Assembly (NCBI GenBank): GCA_035267815.1
Contig: DATFLK010000143.1
Coordinates: 1-10,259 of the forward strand
Direction: 5' to 3'
DNA from: DATFLK01 sp035267815
Lineage (GTDB): Bacteria; Pseudomonadota; Zetaproteobacteria; Mariprofundales; Mariprofundaceae
Length of the DNA: 10,259 nt
In this document: positions 1 through 8,665 of the stretch, piece after piece
Layout of the letters: each line of letters begins with the position of its first letter
Numbering within the stretch: the first letter of the stretch is position 1
Made by a program: the position numbers and the translations under genes
Notes under the pieces: generated by a model
The model's database searches: none
What the model was told of the DNA's origin: nothing
What the model saw: the letters and a program-made list of their open reading frames with translations, nothing else

Positions 1-1050
1 GGCACCACGGCGATAGATATGGTTGAACAGTCCGGCAATGGTGCGCTCGTTACCAGGAATCATCGAAGAGGAGAAGACGATGAGATCGCCCTCATTCAGT
101 TGGAATCCCGGAAACTGCCCCTTGGTCATTCGTGCCAGCGCTGCACGGGACTCGCCCTGCGAACCGGTCGCAATCACCAGGACCTCATGTGGCGGCATCG
201 CTCCCGCCTGCTTGATCTCGACCAGCAGGCCATCGGGAATCTTCAAGCGACCGAGCTGACGGGCAATGTCGATGTTGCGCTCCAGACTCCTGCCGGCCAA
301 GGCGACCTTGCGGCCCGCATCAATGGCGGCATCGATAATCTGCTGGATACGGAACATGTTAGAGGAGAAAGTAGTGACCACCACCTTGCCGATGCAGCCG
401 CGGATCGCCGACTTCAAGGCCGGTCCAACACTACGCTCTGTCGCTCCGGTACCAGAGCGCGGCGCATTGGTGGAATCGGAGGCCAGTAGCAGCACCCCCT
501 CTTCACCCATAGCGGCAAAGCGGTTCAGCGCCGTGGCACGGCCATCGATAGGCGCGGGGTCAAACTTGAAATCGCCTGTATGGATGATGATGCCGTGGGG
601 CGTGCGAATGGCGATCGAGACCGCATCCATGATGCTGTGGGTCACCGGTACCGCTTCGATACCAAACGGGCCGATGCCGGTCACCGCATCCTCGGGAAGC
701 GGGCGCAGGTCGGGCTTCAATCCCTTGACCTCGGATAGCTTGCCCTTCACCAGTCCAAGCGTCATCGGCGTGCCATATATAGGGAGTTGAAGCTCGGACA
801 ATAGATAGGGAAGCGCACCGATATGGTCCTCATGCCCGTGCGTCAGCACGATGGCATGCAGATTCAGTCCCAGCTCGGAGAGCGCCGAGATATCCGGCAC
901 CACCACATCCACACCATGCTGGCCGGGTTCGGGGAAGCCCATGCCGCAATCAACGATGATCGCATCGTCGCCGAGGGCATAGACCATCATGTTCTTCCCG
1001 AACTCACCGACCCCACCAAAGGGGAAAAGACGCATCAAAGGCTCTGCCAT
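1..1050 (-). CDS. rnj: Ribonuclease J, metallo-beta-lactamase family (partial, C-terminus outside window)
   Basis: This is the first 350 codons of a ribonuclease J, a zinc-dependent endo- and 5'-to-3' exoribonuclease of the beta-CASP metallo-beta-lactamase group that acts in cytoplasmic mRNA decay and rRNA maturation. The protein opens MAEPLMRLFPFGGVGEFGKN, the typical RNase J start. The metal-binding motif HGHEDH lies at residues 71-76, the third-motif histidine in VTHS at 138 and the aspartate of HTGD at 160. The beta-CASP segment follows, with SDSTNA at 191-196, TTFSSN near 226-231, and ATGSQGE at 294-300. The gene runs off the left edge. Full-length members are about 550 residues, so roughly 200 are missing, including the last metal-binding histidine and the C-terminal domain. 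The ATG shares its A with the pyrE stop codon (TGATG), and a GGAG lies 6 bases upstream inside pyrE. This indicates co-transcription and probable translational coupling with pyrE. The family assignment is secure; the choice between J1 and J2 types is not possible here. Confidence 0.95.
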   Translation of the reverse strand, partial: MAEPLMRLFPFGGVGEFGKNMMVYALGDDAIIVDCGMGFPEPGQHGVDVVVPDISALSELGLNLHAIVLTHGHEDHIGALPYLLSELQLPIYGTPMTLGLVKGKLSEVKGLKPDLRPLPEDAVTGIGPFGIEAVPVTHSIMDAVSIAIRTPHGIIIHTGDFKFDPAPIDGRATALNRFAAMGEEGVLLLASDSTNAPRSGTGATERSVGPALKSAIRGCIGKVVVTTFSSNMFRIQQIIDAAIDAGRKVALAGRSLERNIDIARQLGRLKIPDGLLVEIKQAGAMPPHEVLVIATGSQGESRAALARMTKGQFPGFQLNEGDLIVFSSSMIPGNERTIAGLFNHIYRRGA

Positions 1051-1640
1051 CAAATGCTCCGGCTGCCCGGCTTGACCGCCGGCAGGGTGCCTTCGCGGCA
1101 CAGTGGACAATCGTCCGGCTCGTAGGAGGGAACATCGAGGTGAATCAGCGTCTCATGCGGTATGTCGAAACGTCTCTCGGCATCAGGAGCCCGATCAACC
1201 AATGCCATCACACGGAACGGGGCACCGCCATGCTCACGCACCACCTCGATGCACTCGCGGACCGAACCGCCCGTCGTAATCACATCCTCGACCACCAGTA
1301 CCCGCGCCCCTTCGGGGATCGAAAAACCGCGCCGCAGGCACATCGTGCCCTCCTTGCGTTCGGTAAAGAGAAAGGGCCTATCCAGCGCACGCGCCACCTC
1401 ATGACCAATGATCAATCCGCCGAGCGCCGGGGAGACCACCAGATCCACATCTCCCGCGTTCACATGGCCGGCCAGTGCTTCGGCCAGATCGGACGCACGC
1501 CTGGGATGCATCAATACCAGTGCCGACTGGAGATAACGTCCCGAATGCCTCCCGCTGGAAAGGATGAAATGCCCACTGAGCAATGCGCCGGCATCCTCGT
1601 ACATCTGCAAAAAATTCTGCTCCTGCATGGATGATTCCAC
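1050..1640 (-). CDS. pyrE: Orotate phosphoribosyltransferase
   Basis: PyrE transfers the phosphoribosyl group of PRPP to orotate, giving orotidine 5'-monophosphate, the fifth step of de novo pyrimidine synthesis in the cytoplasm. The 196-residue protein has the PRPP-binding loop VLVVEDVITTGGS at residues 114-126. The N-terminal FILSSGRHSGRY segment (25-36) is the usual orotate-PRTase signature, and the flexible loop region carries TERKEGTMCLRRGF at 93-106. The C-terminus ends in a CPLC pair (Cys178, Cys181) followed by EGTLPAVKPGSR, seen in one subgroup of bacterial PyrE; whether the cysteines bind metal is unknown. I chose the GTG at 1640 because an AGGAG lies 9 bases upstream. An ATG four codons later (1628) would also give a normal protein but is about 21 bases from that site. 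The gene is the first of a two-gene unit with rnj and has a structured leader with two hairpins. Confidence 0.96.
   Translation of the reverse strand: MESSMQEQNFLQMYEDAGALLSGHFILSSGRHSGRYLQSALVLMHPRRASDLAEALAGHVNAGDVDLVVSPALGGLIIGHEVARALDRPFLFTERKEGTMCLRRGFSIPEGARVLVVEDVITTGGSVRECIEVVREHGGAPFRVMALVDRAPDAERRFDIPHETLIHLDVPSYEPDDCPLCREGTLPAVKPGSRSI
1057..1060 (-). promoter_or_regulatory. Ribosome binding site of rnj inside the pyrE 3' end
   Basis: A GGAG on the minus strand lies within the last codons of pyrE, 6 bases before the rnj ATG. The start codon overlaps the pyrE stop as TGATG, so ribosomes finishing pyrE could re-initiate directly on rnj. The site supports the ATG at 1050 as the true start. 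Confidence 0.7.
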
Positions 1641-1649
1641 TTGTATCCA

Positions 1650-1654
1650 CTCCT
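1650..1654 (-). promoter_or_regulatory. Ribosome binding site of pyrE
   Basis: AGGAG on the minus strand ends 9 bases before the GTG at 1640. This spacing favours the GTG over the downstream ATG at 1628. The base of the leader hairpin at 1664-1686 ends only about nine bases upstream, so folding could affect ribosome access. Confidence 0.65.
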
Positions 1655-1663
1655 ACGTATCAA

Positions 1664-1686
1664 AAGACGACGCGTTCCGCCGTCTT
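1664..1686 (-). promoter_or_regulatory. Leader hairpin upstream of pyrE (possible attenuator)
   Basis: On the minus strand AAGACG (1686-1681) pairs with CGTCTT (1669-1664). An inner GCG/CGC pair closes a GAA loop, leaving a two-base GT bulge on the 3' side. The 9-base-pair stem is followed by two more T residues, giving CTTTTG. This resembles a weak intrinsic terminator or attenuator placed just before the pyrE ribosome binding site. The U-run is short, so it may instead be a translational or stability element. The pairing is seen directly; the regulatory role is inferred from the known attenuation of pyrE in E. coli. Confidence 0.4.
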
Positions 1687-1694
1687 CCCGGATT

Positions 1695-1711
1695 GTTGAA
1701 AGCCCTTCAAC
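1695..1711 (-). promoter_or_regulatory. Perfect 6-bp inverted repeat in the pyrE leader
   Basis: GTTGAA and TTCAAC form a perfect inverted repeat with a 5-base spacer. In RNA on the pyrE strand it would make a small hairpin about 8 bases upstream of the stronger 1664-1686 hairpin. In DNA it could be a half-site pair for a dimeric regulator. It lies downstream of the candidate promoter at 1737-1765. Nothing in the sequence decides between these readings. Confidence 0.3.
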
Positions 1712-1736
1712 TATTCAAGCTTCGGGACAGGTCGGC

Positions 1737-1765
1737 ACCATACCAGCATTCCGGCATGCGATAAA
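1737..1765 (-). promoter_or_regulatory. Candidate sigma-70 promoter for pyrE-rnj
   Basis: On the minus strand an extended -10 element TGGTATGGT (hexamer at 1742-1737) is preceded, after a 17-base spacer, by TTTATC (1765-1760) as a weak -35. Only 4 of 6 and 3 of 6 consensus bases match, but the TG extension and exact spacing help. Transcription from here would give a leader of roughly 90 bases carrying both hairpins before the pyrE GTG. Confidence 0.35.
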
Positions 1766-1827
1766 CGGAGCACACTTCCCCGCCTCACAGCCCATCGCAT
1801 TGCGCCAAGTCACTTTTTCGTCGATAC

Positions 1828-1874
1828 AGGAGACGATGCACTCGCCACCGGACCGGGCTAAGCTATCCATATGA
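1828..1874 (+). promoter_or_regulatory. Possible coupled 12-codon minicistron ahead of the HAD gene
   Basis: AGGAG at 1828-1832 is followed 3 bases later by an ATG at 1836 that opens a 12-codon frame, MHSPPDRAKLSI. Its TGA stop (1872-1874) overlaps the ATG of the HAD gene (1871-1873) as ATGA. The HAD ATG has no Shine-Dalgarno sequence of its own, and no earlier in-frame start is possible because a TAA lies at 1859-1861. A minicistron that delivers ribosomes to the HAD start would explain this. The 3-base spacing is short, so the reading is tentative; a leaderless or SD-independent start is the alternative. Confidence 0.25.
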
Positions 1875-2644
1875 ACAGTGCGGCCATCAAGGTGCTCCTC
1901 CTCGATCTGGACGGCGTGCTCTACATCGGCGACAAAACCATCCCGGGTGCAGAGGAGGCACTGGATCATCTGCACCGAACCGGACTCAAGCTGGCGGGGG
2001 TCACCAACACCACGACCCGCCCCAAATCGGCCATCCTCGACAAACTGGCCGACATGCATCTTCACTTCGACGAACACATGCTGTTCACGCCGGCCGCACT
2101 GGCCGTGCGCCGCATCGGCACAAAACAGGCAGCACTGTTTGTCCGCGAGACGCTGAAGGAGGATTTCGCCACCATACAGGAAAACGAGCAGAGCCCTGAC
2201 TTCGTCGTCATGGGCGATATCGGTTCCCCAGGTTATGACACGCCACTTCTGGAACGCATCTTCGGTATGGTCATGCAGGGGTCCAACCTCATCGCCCTGC
2301 ACAAGAACCGCTTCTGGCAAAAACCGGACGGCCTGCACCTCGACCTCGGCCCCTTCGTCACCGCCATTGAGTACGCCACCGGCAGGGAAGCCGAAGTGAT
2401 GGGCAAGCCGTCGCGACGCTTCTTTCAGGATATCTGCAGCGCCTTGTCGTGCGAACCGCATGAGGCCCTGATGATCGGTGATGACATCGAATCCGACATC
2501 GGCGGGGGCTCAAAGGCCGGGCTGCGTACGGCACTGGTACAGACCGGCAAATACAGGCAAGAGTTCGTGCGTCGAAGTGGCATCCGCCCCGATATCCTGC
2601 TTTCCGACATCAGCGATCTCCCCGACGTCCTGAAACAATCTTAG
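1871..2644 (+). CDS. HAD superfamily subfamily IIA phosphatase, LHPP/HDHD2-like
   Basis: This 257-residue protein is a haloacid dehalogenase (HAD) type phosphohydrolase with a IIA-type cap. Motif I is DLDGVLY with nucleophile Asp12 and acid/base Asp14. Motif II is VTNTTT with Thr45. Motif III is the Lys179 of MGKPS, and motif IV is GDDIESD at 203-209, which would bind magnesium. The stretch from GLHLDLGPFVTAIEYATG to EVMGKP, then IGDDIESDIGG and QTGKYR, closely follows the LHPP (phospholysine/phosphohistidine pyrophosphatase) and HDHD2 group. The natural substrate of bacterial members is mostly unknown, so I give no gene symbol. The cap domain lies roughly between residues 75 and 175. The gene is divergent from pyrE. 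Its ATG lacks a ribosome binding site but overlaps the stop of a possible minicistron. The class is firm; the substrate is not. Confidence 0.87.
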   Translation: MNSAAIKVLLLDLDGVLYIGDKTIPGAEEALDHLHRTGLKLAGVTNTTTRPKSAILDKLADMHLHFDEHMLFTPAALAVRRIGTKQAALFVRETLKEDFATIQENEQSPDFVVMGDIGSPGYDTPLLERIFGMVMQGSNLIALHKNRFWQKPDGLHLDLGPFVTAIEYATGREAEVMGKPSRRFFQDICSALSCEPHEALMIGDDIESDIGGGSKAGLRTALVQTGKYRQEFVRRSGIRPDILLSDISDLPDVLKQS

Positions 2645-2649
2645 TCCAA

Positions 2650-2670
2650 CCCCGGTCGCGGCGGGTTTAT
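2650..2670 (+). terminator. Weak terminator-like hairpin after the HAD gene
   Basis: Just after the HAD stop codon, CCCG (2651-2654) can pair with CGGG (2662-2665) across a 7-base loop, followed by TTTAT. The stem is only 4 base pairs and the T-run is short. This could be a poor terminator or chance. The TTTATA here also forms the -35 of the candidate metH promoter. Confidence 0.2.
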
Positions 2671-2694
2671 AGGCCGTGCCGTGACATGTATCCT
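2666..2694 (+). promoter_or_regulatory. Candidate sigma-70 promoter for metH
   Basis: TTTATA (2666-2671) and TATCCT (2689-2694) are separated by exactly 17 bases and each match 4 of 6 consensus bases. Transcription would begin near 2701 and give an 87-base leader. This places an upstream in-frame ATG at 2686 inside the promoter, which agrees with translation starting at 2788. Confidence 0.4.
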
Positions 2695-2703
2695 TCCGTG
2701 CCC

Positions 2704-2754
2704 GGCGTAATCCGCCCATCCCTCGCACCGGAGCGGGGCTATCGGATGGCGAGG
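2704..2754 (+). promoter_or_regulatory. Structured metH leader with two mutually exclusive folds
   Basis: A small hairpin GGCG-TAATC-CGCC (2704-2716) is followed by a larger element. In one fold CCATCC (2716-2721) pairs with GGATGG (2744-2749), enclosing CTCGC (2722-2726) paired with GCGGG (2733-2737). In the other, CCTCGC (2721-2726) pairs perfectly with GCGAGG (2749-2754). The folds exclude each other. I see no B12 box and no match to the SAH riboswitch core that I remember, so I do not name it. It may be an uncharacterised regulatory leader or ordinary GC-rich pairing. Confidence 0.3.
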
Positions 2755-2771
2755 AACGAAAACTATGGGAA

Positions 2772-2776
2772 AAGGA
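2772..2776 (+). promoter_or_regulatory. Ribosome binding site of metH
   Basis: AAGGA ends 11 bases before the ATG at 2788. It supports that ATG over the in-frame ATGs at 2686 and 2746, which would add residues not found in the family. Confidence 0.5.
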
Positions 2777-2787
2777 ACCTTGACGGC

Positions 2788-6468
<3,681 letters not shown>

Positions 6469-6516
6469 ACATGATGTATACGCCGGCGGCCAAAGAGTGG
6501 ATGAGAACGAGGTGGT

Positions 6517-7119
6517 ATGATTAAACGATATCGAGAGGGATGGTTTTTTCTCAGGAAATGGCTGAGAGAGCCGGTCAAGATCGCAGCACCATGGCCCAGT
6601 TCTAGGCACCTAGCCGAGGCGATGTCCCTCTCCATCAACGGCGACGACAGTGGTGCCATTGTCGAGCTGGGTGGTGGTACAGGCGCAGTCACCCGTGCCC
6701 TGCTCAAACGCTGTTTCGGAAGACGGAAACTGTATATCATCGAAAAGGATCGCATGCTCGCCCAGATGCTGGCCGACAAATACCCCGAAGCAACCATCAT
6801 CGAGGGCGATGCCGGCAACCTCGACACCCTGCTCCGGGAACATGGGGTAACGCGTGTCTCCGCCGTCATATCGAGTCTGCCGATGCTGTTGATACCCGAG
6901 CCGGTGCAGTTCGACATTCTCAGGAACAGCTTCGCCATGCTCGATAACGACGGCCTTTTCGTGCAGTACACATACGGCACCCGCTCTCCTATCGCAGCCA
7001 AGGTACTAGAAGGATTGGGTATCATCGGGGAGGAGACCCGGTCGGTCTGGCGCAACCTGCCGCCGGCAAGAGTGTGGTCGTTCCGCCAAACCGGCACAGG
7101 GGGACGTGCCGCAGTATGA
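6517..7119 (+). CDS. SAM-dependent methyltransferase, PmtA-like phospholipid N-methyltransferase family
   Basis: This 200-residue class I (Rossmann-fold) methyltransferase has motif I IVELGGGTGAVTRALL at 48-63, an acidic strand-2 end YIIEKD with Glu76, and IEGDAG with Asp98. It resembles the bacterial phosphatidylethanolamine N-methyltransferase group (COG3963, PmtA type) in three places: the N-terminal WPSSRHLAEAM (26-36), ISSLPML (118-124) where the family has a SGLPLL-like segment, and the C-terminal NLPPARVWSFR (180-190). A PmtA enzyme would methylate phosphatidylethanolamine towards phosphatidylcholine at the inner membrane face. A basic and aromatic N-terminus (residues 1-25) could contact lipid. 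The related rRNA adenine dimethyltransferases share the fold but usually have a different motif IV. The start at 6517 has only a weak, close GAGG. It begins 48 bases after metH, which makes the SAM precursor methionine. The lipid substrate is an inference from family resemblance. Confidence 0.75.
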   Translation: MIKRYREGWFFLRKWLREPVKIAAPWPSSRHLAEAMSLSINGDDSGAIVELGGGTGAVTRALLKRCFGRRKLYIIEKDRMLAQMLADKYPEATIIEGDAGNLDTLLREHGVTRVSAVISSLPMLLIPEPVQFDILRNSFAMLDNDGLFVQYTYGTRSPIAAKVLEGLGIIGEETRSVWRNLPPARVWSFRQTGTGGRAAV

Positions 7120-7151
7120 CAGTTCATCGCGCCTGACAGGAGAATCGACTT

Positions 7152-7157
7152 GAGGAG
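7152..7157 (+). promoter_or_regulatory. Ribosome binding site of nfo
   Basis: GAGGAG ends 6 bases before the ATG at 7164. It selects this ATG over another ATG at 7159 that is out of frame. It is the strongest Shine-Dalgarno site on the plus strand of this window. Confidence 0.7.
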
Positions 7158-7163
7158 CATGGG

Positions 7164-8012
7164 ATGAAATACATCGGAGCCCACGTCAGCGCCTCCGGCG
7201 GCGTTGAGAATGCACCGCTGAATGCCGCCGCGATCGGGGCCAGAGCCTTCGCGCTGTTCACCAAGAACCAGCGCCAGTGGGTCGCCAAGCCGCTGGCGGA
7301 GGCCAGTATCCACGCCTTCAGGACCAACATGGAGGAGCACGGCTTCGCACCGGAACACGTGCTGCCGCATGACAGCTACCTGATCAACCTAGGACACCCC
7401 GACAGCGAGGGGCTGGAGAAGTCCCGTGCCGCCTTCCTGGACGAGATGCAGCGCTGCGAGCAGTTGGGACTGCCACTGCTCAACTTCCATCCCGGCAGCC
7501 ACCTGAGAAAGATCAGCGAGGAGGCGTCGCTCGCCATCGTTGCCGAATCGATCAATCTAGCTTTGGATCAAACTGAGGGAGTTACCGCCGTCATCGAGAA
7601 CACCGCTGGTCAGGGCAGCAACCTCGGTTACAGGTTCGAGCACTTGGCCGCCATAATCGATGGCGTTGAGGACAAGTCACGCGTCGGTGTCTGCATTGAT
7701 ACCTGCCACAGCTTCACCGCCGGCTACGAGCTGCGCACGACAGCCGACTGCGAGGCCACCTTCGCCGAATTCGACCGCATCGTCGGCTTCCAACACCTGC
7801 GCGGCATGCATCTCAACGGCTCCAAGGCGGCCTTCGGCAGCCGCGTGGACCGTCACCACAGCCTTGAACAGGGGGAGCTCGGCCTCGATGTCTTCCGTTT
7901 CATCATGAACGACAAACGCTTCGACGATATCCCGATGGTGCTGGAGACGATCGACGACACCATCTGGCCGCAGGAGATCGAGTTACTCTACAGCCTCGCA
8001 GAGCAGCAGTAG
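7164..8012 (+). CDS. nfo: Deoxyribonuclease IV (endonuclease IV, AP endonuclease)
   Basis: Nfo cuts DNA 5' to abasic sites and removes blocked 3' ends during base excision repair. The 282-residue protein starts MKYIGAHVSASGG and continues FALFTKNQRQW, as in E. coli Nfo (285 residues). All nine ligands of the trinuclear zinc centre are present at the same residue numbers as in E. coli: His69, His109, Glu145, Asp179, His182, His216, Asp229, His231 and Glu261. They fall in the motifs LPHDSY, NFHPGSH, VIENTAG, CIDTCHSF, GMHLNGS, DRHH and VLETI. It should therefore be an active TIM-barrel enzyme. It lies 44 bases after the methyltransferase gene and 27 bases before the ATPase-like gene, so it is probably internal to the transcription unit. 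I see no SoxR-type operator in the short upstream gap. Confidence 0.97.
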   Translation: MKYIGAHVSASGGVENAPLNAAAIGARAFALFTKNQRQWVAKPLAEASIHAFRTNMEEHGFAPEHVLPHDSYLINLGHPDSEGLEKSRAAFLDEMQRCEQLGLPLLNFHPGSHLRKISEEASLAIVAESINLALDQTEGVTAVIENTAGQGSNLGYRFEHLAAIIDGVEDKSRVGVCIDTCHSFTAGYELRTTADCEATFAEFDRIVGFQHLRGMHLNGSKAAFGSRVDRHHSLEQGELGLDVFRFIMNDKRFDDIPMVLETIDDTIWPQEIELLYSLAEQQ

Positions 8013-8039
8013 ACCTGAACGCTTTGCGCCGCCACACAG

Positions 8040-8651
8040 ATGCGTGACTTCCCCATCTCCCCATACCTGCGCCCTGCATTCACACAAGCGCTGGCCGAAC
8101 GGCTGCTGAATGGAGAAAGCCTGAATCTGACAGGCCCGCATGGCCATGGGCGCAGGCGTACGCTACGGGATCTACGCCACTTCCTCCCCGCTTCACTACG
8201 GGTTTTGCAGGCCAACCTTCGCCGCTATCCGAAAGACCTTACTGTGCTACTGGACGACCTCTCGACACAGGGGAACTGCAAGACGACGGAGCACCTCGGC
8301 ACCTTGTTGGATGCACTGGCGCGAAGAGACGGGAAAACACTACTCATCCTACACAACTTCGATGAGCTACAACCGGGTGAAGAGAGTGGCTATGACGACC
8401 GGTTTCTAGCACAACTGAACGACATCCGTGGCAGGCCGAATCTCTCGCTACTCTGTGTATCGGAGCGTGTTCATGATGACTGGCCGCTAAGGGCCGAAGA
8501 GATGAGACTGCCGCCGCTAACCGGGGAGCAGATCATCGCTGAACTCCGCCGCCGGAGTGTAGCTGAACCGGAACTATGGCAGATAGCCGACCAGCTGCGA
8601 CAAGCGCAGCCCCCCTATACGGCGCTCGACACCCTTTACCCAGAGACCTGA
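8040..8651 (+). CDS. Small AAA/STAND-like P-loop protein with degenerate Walker A
   Basis: I do not recognise this 203-residue protein by name. It has the outline of a small P-loop ATPase. A Walker A-like loop GPHGHGRRRT lies at 32-41, after the hydrophobic strand SLNL. A Walker B-like strand TLLILHNFDEL lies at 100-110, with Asp108 and Glu109. A later strand NLSLLCVSER at 134-143 suits a sensor 1 position. In the Walker A the essential lysine is Arg38 and the following Ser/Thr is Arg39, so nucleotide hydrolysis is doubtful. No signal peptide or membrane segment is visible. The ATG at 8040 is the first start after an in-frame stop at 8016 and has no clear ribosome binding site. Eleven of its 37 leucine codons are CTA, far more than in neighbouring genes, which suggests later acquisition or weak expression. 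It follows nfo by 27 bases and ends 14 bases from the convergent ybiT gene. The strand-loop pattern makes a real gene likely; the function is unknown. Confidence 0.62.
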   Translation: MRDFPISPYLRPAFTQALAERLLNGESLNLTGPHGHGRRRTLRDLRHFLPASLRVLQANLRRYPKDLTVLLDDLSTQGNCKTTEHLGTLLDALARRDGKTLLILHNFDELQPGEESGYDDRFLAQLNDIRGRPNLSLLCVSERVHDDWPLRAEEMRLPPLTGEQIIAELRRRSVAEPELWQIADQLRQAQPPYTALDTLYPET

Positions 8652-8665
8652 AAACACGATGAGAG

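Noticed and set aside
1715..2461. 248-codon minus-strand open frame opposite the HAD gene, extending towards the pyrE promoter
   Set aside because: The composition is that of an antisense shadow, no domain is recognisable, and it overlaps a well-supported HAD phosphatase.
2686..2787. 34-codon N-terminal extension of metH
   Set aside because: It overlaps the candidate promoter and the foldable leader, its residues do not resemble MetH, and the 2788 start gives the family's normal length.
2701..2787. Known SAH or cobalamin riboswitch upstream of metH
   Set aside because: No B12 box and no SAH riboswitch core could be found by eye, so only an unnamed structured leader is reported.
8652..8665. 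Bidirectional terminator between the ATPase-like gene and ybiT
   Set aside because: Only 14 bases separate the convergent stops and they form no stem or T-run; any terminator must lie inside the coding ends.
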